Position numbers and translations under genes: made by a program. Under the pieces are notes generated by a model. It worked only from the letters and a program-made list of their open reading frames with translations, had not been told where the DNA came from and did no database searches. This document shows positions 1 to 6,448 of a stretch of 6,448 nt of DNA, one piece after another. Numbering within the stretch: position 1 is the stretch's first letter; every line of letters starts with the position of its first letter. The DNA comes from an uncultured Lacinutrix sp. (GTDB taxonomy: Bacteria > Bacteroidota > Bacteroidia > Flavobacteriales > Flavobacteriaceae). Location of the stretch: NCBI GenBank assembly GCA_937916035.1, contig CALGIH010000331.1:1-6448 (forward strand), in the 5' to 3' direction.

Positions 1-55
1 CATTCCAGGTGGTTTTATTAACCTCAAAATATTTGTTGTTGCTCATTGTTTTCAT
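1..55 (-). CDS. Partial methyltransferase-like gene (N-terminus only)
   Basis: This is the 5' end of a minus-strand gene that leaves the window at its left edge. From an ATG at 55-53 it reads MKTMSNNKYFEVNKTTWN without a stop; a second in-frame ATG at 46-44 is an equally possible start. From memory, N-termini of the pattern 'NNKYFEVNKxTWN' belong to flavobacterial class I SAM-dependent methyltransferases. No SAM-binding motif is inside the window, so the function is an inference from 18 residues. The gene is divergent from the lipoprotein gene at 128, with 72 bp between the two start codons. A one-mismatch -7 box on the minus strand (TATATTTA, 72-65) lies just upstream. Confidence in the reading frame is moderate; confidence in the substrate is nil. 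Confidence 0.55.
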   Translation of the reverse strand, partial: MKTMSNNKYFEVNKTTWN

Positions 56-102
56 TTTAAAAACTAAATATAAAACATACTGATGAATTACCATTTGTTT
101 CT

Positions 103-110
103 TACTTTTG
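103..110 (+). promoter_or_regulatory. Bacteroidota -7 promoter box before the lipoprotein gene
   Basis: TACTTTTG matches the Bacteroidota -7 consensus TAnnTTTG exactly and lies 17 bp before the ATG at 128. This predicts transcription starting near 116-118 and a very short leader. No TTTG stands at the usual -33 distance; the TTTG at 94-97 is far too close. The box and the following bases (TAAATCCAA, 113-121) are nearly repeated before kynU. Confidence 0.5.
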
Positions 111-127
111 ATTAAATCCAACCTGTT

Positions 128-793
128 ATGAAAAAAATTTTCTTCCTATCATTATTAATGATTTTCACATCTTGTAAGCAAAATGAAGAAAAAAAAGAAC
201 CTGTAAAAGAATTAACCATTGCCGAAAAGATAGCGAATGCTCATGGTTATGAAAAATGGAATCAGGTAAAAACTTTTGAATTTACTTTTGGAGGAAAAAT
301 AGAAGATTCTAGTAGTGGTCGCTCTTGGGTTTGGAACCCAAAAACCAATGATATTGGGTTAACTACCAATGGAGAAACAACTGAATACAATAGAAACAAC
401 ATGGATTCTATTACTTTAAAAGCTGACAGAGGTTTTATTAATGATAAATTCTGGGCTTTAATTCCATTTCAATTAATTTGGGATGAAGGCACAACCATTT
501 CAGAACCAGAAAAAGCTACATCACCTATAAATCAAAAAGACTTAAATAAAATCATTATTACATACTCCAATCAAGGTGGTTACACACCAGGAGATGCTTA
601 CGACATTTACTTTGATGACGATTATATCATTAGAGAATGGAGTTATAGAAAAGGTAATACTACAGAACCTTCATTATCCAACACCTTCGAAAACTACAGT
701 GATTATAACGGTATAAAAGTAGCACAATACCATAAAAAAGCTGAAGGAGACTGGAATCTTCTTGTAAGAAACATTAAGGTTGAATTAGAATGA
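128..793 (+). CDS. Lipoprotein of unknown function (DUF6503-like)
   Basis: A 221-residue predicted lipoprotein. Residues 1-15 form a short signal peptide (MKK plus a hydrophobic stretch) ending in the lipobox F-T-S-C, with the lipidated cysteine at C16. The mature end begins CKQNEEKKE; the acidic residues soon after the cysteine could allow surface export in Bacteroidota, but this is not a clear export signal. The body is soluble and aromatic-rich, with an HGYEKW motif at 39-44, RSWVW at 65-69, an NDKFW...FQLIWDEGT block at 105-121 and a glycine/aspartate-rich GGYTPGDAYDIYFDDDY block at 150-166. From memory this pattern occurs in flavobacterial hypothetical proteins of the DUF6503 type, about 200-250 residues long, so the gene appears full length. 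No catalytic role can be assigned. It has its own -7 box and is separated from kynU by a palindrome, so it is probably not simply the first gene of the kyn operon. Confidence 0.85.
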   Translation: MKKIFFLSLLMIFTSCKQNEEKKEPVKELTIAEKIANAHGYEKWNQVKTFEFTFGGKIEDSSSGRSWVWNPKTNDIGLTTNGETTEYNRNNMDSITLKADRGFINDKFWALIPFQLIWDEGTTISEPEKATSPINQKDLNKIIITYSNQGGYTPGDAYDIYFDDDYIIREWSYRKGNTTEPSLSNTFENYSDYNGIKVAQYHKKAEGDWNLLVRNIKVELE

Positions 794-796
794 TAA

Positions 797-818
797 TTTA
801 GTGTGTCAACACACTAAA
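797..818. promoter_or_regulatory. Perfect palindrome upstream of kynU, candidate operator
   Basis: The arms TTTAGTGTGT (797-806) and ACACACTAAA (809-818) are perfect reverse complements around a central CA. As RNA this would be a 9-bp stem with a TCAA loop. Neither strand has a T-tract directly after the stem, so an intrinsic terminator is unlikely. The palindrome is centred about 28 bp before the kynU -7 box, where the -33 element would lie, and no TTTG is present there. That placement suits the site of a dimeric regulator, possibly an activator, but this is inference. A weak terminator for the lipoprotein gene is the alternative. Confidence 0.45.
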
Positions 819-835
819 AATCTTTCAATTTTCCT

Positions 836-843
836 TATTTTTG
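836..843 (+). promoter_or_regulatory. Bacteroidota -7 promoter box before kynU
   Basis: TATTTTTG is an exact match to TAnnTTTG and lies 23 bp before the TTG start of kynU. Transcription would begin near 849-850, giving a leader of under 20 nt. No TTTG is found at the -33 distance; that zone is occupied by the palindrome at 797-818. The box is followed by TAAATCCAA (846-854), as before the lipoprotein gene. Confidence 0.5.
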
Positions 844-866
844 GGTAAATCCAAAACCCACAACCA

Positions 867-2138
867 TTGTCCACTTTTCAATTAGGTCTTGATTATGCAA
901 AGCAGCAAGATCAATTAGACGAATTATCCAGTTACAGAAATCAATTTCATATTCCAAAAGACAAACTCGGGAATGAACTTATATATCTCTGCGGAAACTC
1001 TTTAGGACTGCAACCAAAATCAACAAAAGACTATATAAATCAAGAGCTTCAAGACTGGGCAAATCTAGGCGTTGAAGGCCATACTGAAGCAAAAAATCCT
1101 TGGCTACCTTATCATGAATTTTTAGCTGAAAGCACAGCAAAACTCGTTGGTGCTAAACCTATTGAAGTTGTCACCATGAATTCGCTTACAGCAAATCTGC
1201 ATTTTATGATGGCTTCATTTTATAAGCCAACAAAAGATCGCTATAAAATTCTAATAGAAAGTGATGCATTTCCATCAGATAAGTATGCTGTTGAATCTCA
1301 GTTGAGGCATCATGGATTTGATGACAAAGAAGGCTTAATTCTCTGGAAACCTAGAAAAGGAGAAGAATTATTACGTTATGAAGATTTAGAGCACATTCTC
1401 AATGAACAAGGTGATGAAATTGCTTTGATAATGATTGGAGGCGTAAACTATTATACTGGGCAATTTTTTAATTTAAAACGCATCGCTAATCTAGGCCATG
1501 AACATGGCTGTATGGTTGGTTTTGATTGTGCACATGGCGCAGGAAATGTCGCCTTAGATCTTCACGATTCTGGAGCAGATTTTGCCGTTTGGTGTACTTA
1601 TAAATATTTAAATTCTGGGCCTGGAAGTCTATCAGGTTGTTTTGTTCATGAACGTCATGCATACAACAAAGATCTTAACAGATTTACAGGTTGGTGGAGC
1701 CACAATAAACAAACACGTTTTAATATGCGACATGAGTTTGAGGTGCTTCCAGGAGCTGAAGGTTGGCAATTGAGCAATCCTCCTATTCTATCGATGGCTG
1801 CTATTAAAGCTTCACTTGATATGTTTAATGAAGTTGGTATAGAAAAACTTACTAGGAAATCTAAAAAGCTTACTGGATATTTTGAGTTTTTGCTGAAACA
1901 ATTAGGTGAAGATGTTGTTAAAATAATCACTCCAAGTAATCCTGATGAGCGTGGTTGTCAGCTTTCAATACAAGTAAAAAACGCGAATAAGGCACTTCAT
2001 ACTAAATTAACTAAAGCTGGTGTAATTAGTGATTGGCGCGAACCAGATGTCATTCGTTGTGCTGCTGTTCCTCTATATAATTCTTTTGTAGATGTGTATC
2101 AAATGGTCGAAAAACTGAAATCTATTTTAAATGAATAA
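867..2138 (+). CDS. kynU: Kynureninase
   Basis: A 423-residue PLP-dependent enzyme of fold type I, cytosolic, that hydrolyses kynurenine or 3-hydroxykynurenine to anthranilate or 3-hydroxyanthranilate plus L-alanine. Family hallmarks are present in order: GNSLGLQP at 43-50, FPSDKY at 135-140 (cofactor-ring aspartate D138), GFDCAHGAGN at 218-227 (D220 and H223), TYKYLNSGPG at 244-253 with the Schiff-base lysine K246 preceded by Y245, GWWSH at 275-279, and RGCQLS at 362-367, whose arginine is expected to bind the substrate carboxylate. Length is normal for the family. The start is TTG at 867: an in-frame TAA at 846 leaves no ATG upstream, and the first internal ATG (residue 104) would remove essential structure. 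With kmo directly downstream and overlapping by 8 bp, the physiological substrate is most likely 3-hydroxykynurenine. Confidence 0.96.
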   Translation: MSTFQLGLDYAKQQDQLDELSSYRNQFHIPKDKLGNELIYLCGNSLGLQPKSTKDYINQELQDWANLGVEGHTEAKNPWLPYHEFLAESTAKLVGAKPIEVVTMNSLTANLHFMMASFYKPTKDRYKILIESDAFPSDKYAVESQLRHHGFDDKEGLILWKPRKGEELLRYEDLEHILNEQGDEIALIMIGGVNYYTGQFFNLKRIANLGHEHGCMVGFDCAHGAGNVALDLHDSGADFAVWCTYKYLNSGPGSLSGCFVHERHAYNKDLNRFTGWWSHNKQTRFNMRHEFEVLPGAEGWQLSNPPILSMAAIKASLDMFNEVGIEKLTRKSKKLTGYFEFLLKQLGEDVVKIITPSNPDERGCQLSIQVKNANKALHTKLTKAGVISDWREPDVIRCAAVPLYNSFVDVYQMVEKLKSILNE

Positions 2139-3528
2139 TAATCAAAACATACTCATCATTGGCGCAGGTCTTTGCGGAAGTTTACTCGCTTTGCGTTTAG
2201 GACAGCGTGGTTTCAATGTAACCGTTTACGAAATGCGTCAAGATTTACGAAAAACAGATATTTCAGCTGGTCGCTCCATAAACCTTGCCTTTTCAGATCG
2301 TGGCAATAAAGCCATGAAACTTGTTGGTATTGAAGATAAAGTTAAAGCATTGTGCATTCCAATGAATGGAAGAATGCTACATGATAAAGAAGGCAATACG
2401 TTTTTATCAAATTATAGTGGACGCGACCATGAGTATATCAATTCCATTTCTCGTGGCGAACTAAACGGATTGCTATTAACTGAAGCTGAGAAACATAAAA
2501 ATGTCACCATTCATTTTAATAAAATATGTAAATCGGTTGACTTTGAGAAAACTACAGCATTGTTTAAAGACTATCATGATAAAGATGAATTTATTGAAGA
2601 TGCCGATGTCATTATCGCTACAGATGGCGCAGGTTCAGCCATGCGTAAAAGCTATTATTTAGGCAGAAAATTCTTATTCAGTTTTTCACAAGAATATTTA
2701 ACGCATGGTTATAAAGAATTGAGTATTCTTCCAACCAAAGATGGAGATTACAAAACTTATAAGAATGCACTACACATTTGGCCAAGAGGGGATTTTATGG
2801 TTATTGCCTTACCAAACCTTGACGGAAGTTTTACAGTGACGTTATTTTTAAGTTATGCCGAAGGCGAATATAATTTTAACAACCTTACAACTCCTGAAAT
2901 CGTGACAGAGTTCTTTCAAAAAGAATTTCCAGACGCGTTAGAATTGATGCCAAATTTGATCGAAGATTTTTTCGAAAATCCAACGGCACCTTTAGGAACT
3001 GTAAAATGCTCACCTTGGCACTTTAAAGGCAATACCTTATTAATGGGAGATGCTGCGCATGCTATTGTTCCTTTTTATGGTCAAGGCATGAATGCTTCCT
3101 TTGAAGATGTTGTAGAGTTTGATAAAGTACTAGATGAAAATTTAGACAATTGGGAAACCGTTTTTACAACGTATGAAAAATCTCGTAAAAAAGATACAGA
3201 TGCTATTGCCGATTTAGCAATTGACAATTTCCATGAAATGAAAGACCACGTAGCAAACCCAATATTTCAGGAAAAGCGCAAATTAGAAATGGCTTTAGAA
3301 AAGAATTTTCCAGATGACTATTCCTCAAAATATTCATTGGTAACTTTTAATGAACATATAGGTTACAGAGAAGCTATGCTAAAAGGTCGAGCGCAAGACA
3401 AAGCCATATTAAATATGTTGACAGATGATGAAATCAAAATCAATGGCGACTTAAAAAAGATATTAGAAAAAGTAAAATCAGAAACAGAAGCTATTCTTGA
3501 AGATGACAGAATTGCTGGATTAAAATAA
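2131..3528 (+). CDS. kmo: Kynurenine 3-monooxygenase
   Basis: A 465-residue FAD-dependent aromatic hydroxylase that uses NADPH and O2 to convert L-kynurenine into 3-hydroxykynurenine. The dinucleotide-binding GAGLCG motif is at 11-16, the DG motif in [15 protein letters not shown] at 159-173, and the flavin-ribityl GD motif plus family signature in [19 protein letters not shown] at 303-321. Residues equivalent to the substrate-binding set known from Pseudomonas fluorescens KMO can be seen at nearly constant offset: R81, Y95, N366, E369, M370 and Y401. There is no C-terminal membrane anchor of the mitochondrial kind, as expected for bacterial forms. The ATG lies inside the end of kynU (8-bp overlap in another frame), which suggests translational coupling. 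The next gene starts 5 bp after the stop. All key residues are intact. Confidence 0.96.
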   Translation: MNNNQNILIIGAGLCGSLLALRLGQRGFNVTVYEMRQDLRKTDISAGRSINLAFSDRGNKAMKLVGIEDKVKALCIPMNGRMLHDKEGNTFLSNYSGRDHEYINSISRGELNGLLLTEAEKHKNVTIHFNKICKSVDFEKTTALFKDYHDKDEFIEDADVIIATDGAGSAMRKSYYLGRKFLFSFSQEYLTHGYKELSILPTKDGDYKTYKNALHIWPRGDFMVIALPNLDGSFTVTLFLSYAEGEYNFNNLTTPEIVTEFFQKEFPDALELMPNLIEDFFENPTAPLGTVKCSPWHFKGNTLLMGDAAHAIVPFYGQGMNASFEDVVEFDKVLDENLDNWETVFTTYEKSRKKDTDAIADLAIDNFHEMKDHVANPIFQEKRKLEMALEKNFPDDYSSKYSLVTFNEHIGYREAMLKGRAQDKAILNMLTDDEIKINGDLKKILEKVKSETEAILEDDRIAGLK

Positions 3529-3533
3529 AAACG

Positions 3534-3938
3534 ATGAGTGAAAAAACCGTAACACCAAGAGGAGCCTATCCACACACAAGACGTGCTGGAGATTTTATTT
3601 TTGTATCAGGCGCAAGTAGCAGACGTGCAGACAACACCATTGCTGGCGTTGATATTATTGACGAAATGGTAACCAAACACTTAAACATTGAAGTACAAAC
3701 GCGTGAAGTGCTTCAAAATGTTGAAAAGAACTTAATTAAAGCTGGAGCATCCATGAATGACGTTGTAGACGTTACCTCATTTTTAGTGAACATGAATGAT
3801 TTCGCAGGTTATAATAAAGCCTACGCTGAATTTTTTAATGCCGAAACTGGTCCAGCAAGAACAACAGTTGCGGTACACCAATTACCACATCCAGATTTGG
3901 TGGTTGAGATTAAAGTAATGGCATATAAACCAGTATAA
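3534..3938 (+). CDS. amnD: RidA-family 2-aminomuconate deaminase
   Basis: A 134-residue protein of the YjgF/YER057c/UK114 (RidA) superfamily, normally a cytosolic homotrimer. The arginine of the family's active site is R109 in GPARTTVAV, and the conserved glutamate is E125 in [12 protein letters not shown]. Beyond the general fold, three stretches follow the 2-aminomuconate deaminase subgroup as I remember it (AmnD of nitrobenzene-degrading pseudomonads): [14 protein letters not shown] (8-21), [15 protein letters not shown] (25-39), and [13 protein letters not shown] (82-94) with VHQLPHPD (114-121). That enzyme releases ammonia from 2-aminomuconate to give 4-oxalocrotonate. The position 5 bp after kmo, in an operon that also carries an aminomuconate-semialdehyde-type dehydrogenase, supports this over generic imine/enamine detoxification by RidA. 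Membership of RidA is certain; the specific substrate is well supported by subgroup motifs and context. Confidence 0.88.
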   Translation: MSEKTVTPRGAYPHTRRAGDFIFVSGASSRRADNTIAGVDIIDEMVTKHLNIEVQTREVLQNVEKNLIKAGASMNDVVDVTSFLVNMNDFAGYNKAYAEFFNAETGPARTTVAVHQLPHPDLVVEIKVMAYKPV

Positions 3939-3940
3939 TT

Positions 3941-3966
3941 GTCATTCCTGCGCAGGCAGGAATCGC
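3941..3966. repeat. REP-like intergenic palindrome
   Basis: The arms ATTCCTGC (3944-3951) and GCAGGAAT (3956-3963) form an 8-bp perfect hairpin with a GCAG loop, flanked by GTC and CGC. It starts 2 bp after the amnD stop and is GC-rich against its surroundings. The GTCATTCC...GGAATC layout is that of short dispersed palindromes found between genes in many bacteria, comparable with the ATTCC-N-GGAAT shape of neisserial dRS3 elements. No T-run follows, so it is not a standard terminator, though it could stabilise the 3' end of the kyn mRNA. Only one copy is in the window, so the repeat status rests on resemblance. Confidence 0.55.
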
Positions 3967-4078
3967 ATAATCAATTGAACAATAACTCTGTTTGATTAAA
4001 ACTATTAAATAGTATTGTTTACTTTTAGAAATCAACCTCAAAACCAACCAAAGCTTAATCACTTTTTAATTATAAACT

Positions 4079-4564
4079 GTGATTAAATTCTTTCGTAAAA
4101 TACGTCAACGCTTAGTTACTGAAAACAAATTCAGTAAATACATGCTCTATGCTATTGGTGAAATTACATTTGTAGTCATAGGTATTCTCATTGCTCTACA
4201 GATTAATAACTGGAATGAAAACCGAAACAACCATATTGAAGAAACAGCGCTTCTTGAACAATTACAATCAGAATTTCAAAGCAATCTTGAACAATTAAAT
4301 CAAGAAACTGTAATGAGAGATGAGATAATACATGCATCGTTAAAGCTATTAGATTATGTCGATTTCCCACAAAAGAGAGATACAGACAGCATCTTAAAAT
4401 ATCTTAATATTACAACGCTTGCCCCTTACTTCGATCCTATTGTAAATGACCTTTCAAGTTCTGGCAGAATACAACTACTTCGCAGTAAACATTTAAAAGA
4501 ACTTTTGTCTCGCTGGACAAGTGAAATTATACAAGTAACTGAAGAAGAATTAAACAGTAAATAA
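4079..4564 (+). CDS. DUF6090-type membrane protein, probably shortened at the C-terminus
   Basis: A 161-residue protein with the N-terminal pattern of the flavobacterial DUF6090 family: MIKFFRKIRQRLVTENKFSKY, then one predicted transmembrane segment within YAIGEITFVVIGILIALQIN (24-43), the signature NNWNENR (43-49), and a mostly helical domain. The function of the family is unknown. The start is GTG at 4079: TAA at 4073 is in frame just upstream, and the GTG gives the family's usual N-terminus. Family members, as I recall them, run to about 230-250 residues; this one stops after VTEEELNSK, in the middle of the expected C-terminal domain. The M20 gene begins 1 nt after the stop, leaving no room for a remnant. 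It may be a deletion product and possibly a non-functional fragment. It has no evident link with kynurenine breakdown. Confidence 0.75.
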   Translation: MIKFFRKIRQRLVTENKFSKYMLYAIGEITFVVIGILIALQINNWNENRNNHIEETALLEQLQSEFQSNLEQLNQETVMRDEIIHASLKLLDYVDFPQKRDTDSILKYLNITTLAPYFDPIVNDLSSSGRIQLLRSKHLKELLSRWTSEIIQVTEEELNSK

Positions 4565-4565
4565 C

Positions 4566-6072
4566 ATGACAAAACAACTCAACATTATTACACTTTTTTT
4601 AACATCACTTTGTTTGAATGCACAAAGCAATTGGGACACTCAAATTGACAACAATTTAAGAGGTGTATTACAAAAACATAAAGCTTTGGTAAGCATTCCT
4701 AACCTTCCAGAGAATAAGGAAAACATGCTTAAAAATGTAGATTGGGTAACTAAAGAGTTTAACGCATTAAACTTTAAAGTAACCTCGCTAAAATCTCCTA
4801 CCTTACCTGTTTTATTTGCAGAGAAAAGCTATAATGAAAACTTCAAAACCATATTGTTTTACTTCCATTTAGATGGTCAACCAGTAAATCCAAAAATGTG
4901 GAATCAAGAGGATCCTTTTGTTCCAGAATTAAAAGCACAAAATCCAAATGGTGATTGGGAAAAGATAGACTGGAGTAAACTAGATGAAGGTATTAACGAT
5001 GATTGGCGCATTTTTGGGAGAGCAGCCGCAGATGACAAAGCGCCAATTATAATGATTTTATCCGCTCTAGAAATTCTTCAGCAACAACATCAAGAACCAA
5101 CATTTAATATTAAAATAGTAATAGATTTAGAAGAAGAATATTCATCAGAAGGGTTTCTATCTACACTAGAACAATATAAAAATGTATATGCCTCAGACTA
5201 TTTTATTATCATGGATGGTCCAGCGCATTCTAGTAACAAACCAACTCTAACCTATGGCTGTAGAGGTATTTGCAACCTGTACAATTACAACCTACGGTTC
5301 AAAACTACCTCAACATAGCGGACATTATGGCAACTACGTTTCAAATCCAATATTTACATTATCGCATTTGTTGTCTAGCATGAAATCTGAATCTGGCAAA
5401 GTATTGATAAAGGATTATTATGAAGGCATAGAAATGACTCCAGAAATAAATGCACTGTTAGAAAGTGTTCCAGATAATAAAGCAGAAATAGACAAAAACC
5501 TTGGCATTAATAAACCTGAAGACGTTGGTGCAAATTACCAAGAAGCTTTGCAGTATCCATCATTAAATGTGAGACAAATTGAAACCTCATGGAAAGGGGA
5601 TAAACCAAAAACTATTATTCCTGAAATTGCCATGGCAAATATTGATGTGAGATTAGTTATTGAAACAGATGGTGCTGAGCAATTGAAAAAAATTAAAAAA
5701 CACATTGAAGGTCAAGGATTTTTAGTGTTGGATAGAAATCCTACAGATGAAGAGCGCTTAAATAATGATAAAATAGTAAAATTTACTGCAGATAAAGGTG
5801 TGAATGCTTTTAGAACTGATATTGATTCAAAATTCGGAAGTCAATTAAAAGAGGCCATAAAAGAAACATTTAGTGAAACGCCAGTTATTATCAGAACAAT
5901 GGGAGGAACAGTACCAATTATACCAGCAATAAAAGTATTAAACATTCCAGCTATTATTGTTCCGATGGTTAATATGGATAATAATCAGCATAATCCAAAT
6001 GAAAATATTAGAATAGGTAATATTAGACAAGGCATTAAAATTTGTTTAGCTATTTTTAACATGAAACTTTAA
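4566..6072 (+). pseudogene. Secreted M20 family metallopeptidase, split by a frameshift
   Basis: Two overlapping reading frames together make one M20 (dizinc aminopeptidase/carboxypeptidase-like) protein. The first frame runs 4566-5318; the second continues from about 5272 to 6072. Removing one T from the TTT at 5269-5271 turns GGT ATT TGC into GGT ATT GCA and restores a continuous 501-residue protein, a usual length for the family. A signal peptide covers residues 1 to about 19 (LCLNA|QS), so the product would be periplasmic or secreted. Expected metal and catalytic residues are all present: H101 and D103 (HLDGQP), D156 (GRAAADDK), E190-E191 (DLEEEYSS) and D217 (IIMDGP), then, after the break, H250 (PQHSGHYGN) and H475 (NNQHNPNEN). 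As sequenced, translation stops at 5318 after 250 residues, losing the dimerisation domain and the last ligand. A fresh mutation or a sequencing error are both possible. Confidence 0.85.
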
Positions 6073-6085
6073 GTTTTATTATAAA

Positions 6086-6448
6086 ATGAATATCCAAAAC
6101 TACATAAACGGCAACTTTCACAATCCAATCAATAATGAATGGATTGATAACTACAATCCATCAAATGGTGAGATATATAATCAAATTCCAAACTCATCCA
6201 AAGAAGATGTTGAGAATGCCTATATCGCAGCAAAATCTGCTTTTCCAAGTTGGTCACAATCCACATTAGAAGAACGAAGCAGAATTCTTATTAAAATTTC
6301 AGAATTACTTGAAGCGAACATACAACGTTTTGCCGAGGCCGAAAGTAAAGACAACGGCAAACCAATTAGCTTAGCAAAAACTGTAGACATCCCTAGAGCA
6401 GCAAGTAATTTTCGCTTTTTCGGAAATGCCATTACGCAGTTTGCTAGT
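6086..6448 (+). CDS. Aldehyde dehydrogenase, 2-aminomuconate-semialdehyde type (partial, 5' end)
   Basis: The first 121 codons of an NAD(P)-dependent aldehyde dehydrogenase, open to the right edge. It begins MNIQNYINGNF, followed by the N-terminal ALDH pattern (YNPSNGEIYNQIP, 28-40; AAKSAFPSWSQSTLEERSRIL, 48-68). The stretch DNGKPISLAKTVDIPRAASN (90-109), followed by FRFFG, closely follows ALDH8A1 and bacterial 2-aminomuconate semialdehyde dehydrogenases (AmnC/NbaE), whose version reads GKxLxxARTMDIPRxxxNFRFF. The catalytic cysteine and glutamate lie outside the window. The predicted reaction is 2-aminomuconate 6-semialdehyde to 2-aminomuconate, the substrate of the amnD product upstream. It starts 13 bp after the M20 stop with no visible promoter of its own, so it may depend on read-through from the kyn promoter across the damaged insertion. 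A 2-hydroxymuconate semialdehyde dehydrogenase is the close alternative; the operon context favours the amino form. Confidence 0.88.
   Translation, partial: MNIQNYINGNFHNPINNEWIDNYNPSNGEIYNQIPNSSKEDVENAYIAAKSAFPSWSQSTLEERSRILIKISELLEANIQRFAEAESKDNGKPISLAKTVDIPRAASNFRFFGNAITQFAS

Noticed and set aside
797..830. Intrinsic terminator for the lipoprotein gene
   Set aside because: The stem is followed by AATCTTTC rather than a T-run on the plus strand, and there is none on the minus strand, so it is listed as a candidate operator instead.
1655..1930. 91-codon minus-strand open frame inside kynU
   Set aside because: It lies wholly within a gene with complete kynureninase motifs, and its translation shows no recognisable domain.
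3363..3575. 70-codon minus-strand open frame over the kmo end and amnD start
   Set aside because: It is antisense to two well-supported genes and has no family resemblance.
3990..4013. Short AT-rich inverted repeats (GTTT/AAAC and ACTATT/AATAGT)
   Set aside because: Arms of 4-6 bp in AT-rich DNA are expected by chance, and there is no T-tract or link to a known element.
3991..4027. Promoter before the DUF6090 gene (TTTG at 3991-3994, TACTTTTA at 4020-4027)
   Set aside because: The -7-like box lacks the final G and the 25-bp spacing is too long for the Bacteroidota consensus; possible but unsupported.
5265..5275. Programmed +1 ribosomal frameshift in the M20 gene
   Set aside because: There is no slippery run, no in-frame stop at the shift site as in RF2 and no evident stimulatory structure, and no M20 peptidase is known to me to need one.
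5254..6072. Separate gene starting at the ATG at 5254
   Set aside because: Its first six residues are an out-of-frame reading of the M20 TYGCRGI region; the true homology begins after the extra T, so it is the second half of the split M20 gene.
6220..6432. 70-codon minus-strand open frame at the right end
   Set aside because: It is antisense to the aldehyde dehydrogenase N-terminus, which reads cleanly to the window edge.

Overview
The window looks like a chromosomal piece of a member of the Bacteroidota, most likely Flavobacteriaceae. The evidence is its AT-rich composition, the absence of Shine-Dalgarno sequences before genes, two exact copies of the Bacteroidota -7 promoter box (TAnnTTTG), a lipoprotein with a Bacteroidota-type lipobox, a DUF6090-type membrane protein, and protein sequences of flavobacterial style. 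No rRNA, tRNA or CRISPR array is visible.

Layout. At the left edge the first 18 codons of a minus-strand gene run off the window; its N-terminus resembles flavobacterial class I SAM-dependent methyltransferases. Divergent from it is a lipoprotein gene of unknown function (128-793). After a 73-bp gap holding a perfect palindrome and a -7 box comes a tight catabolic operon: kynU (867-2138, TTG start), kmo (2131-3528, overlapping kynU by 8 bp) and an amnD/RidA-type 2-aminomuconate deaminase (3534-3938, 5 bp after kmo). A REP-like hairpin follows amnD. Next are a C-terminally shortened DUF6090 gene (4079-4564, GTG start) and, 1 nt later, a secreted M20 metallopeptidase gene split by a single-base insertion near 5269-5271. 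The window ends with the first 121 codons of an aldehyde dehydrogenase (from 6086) of the aminomuconate-semialdehyde (ALDH8A1-like) type.

How the genes work together. Kmo makes 3-hydroxykynurenine from kynurenine. KynU cleaves it to 3-hydroxyanthranilate plus alanine. The aldehyde dehydrogenase would oxidise 2-aminomuconate semialdehyde, and AmnD would deaminate 2-aminomuconate. This is the oxidative, meta-cleavage route of tryptophan/kynurenine catabolism, not NAD synthesis alone. The missing steps (tryptophan dioxygenase, formamidase, 3-hydroxyanthranilate dioxygenase, ACMS decarboxylase) are not in the window; the last two are expected beyond the right edge. The DUF6090/M20 pair looks like a decayed insertion that separates amnD from the dehydrogenase. 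I see no wholly new system. The points most worth attention are the candidate operator before kynU, the promoter/leader block shared by the lipoprotein gene and kynU, and the damaged insertion inside the operon.
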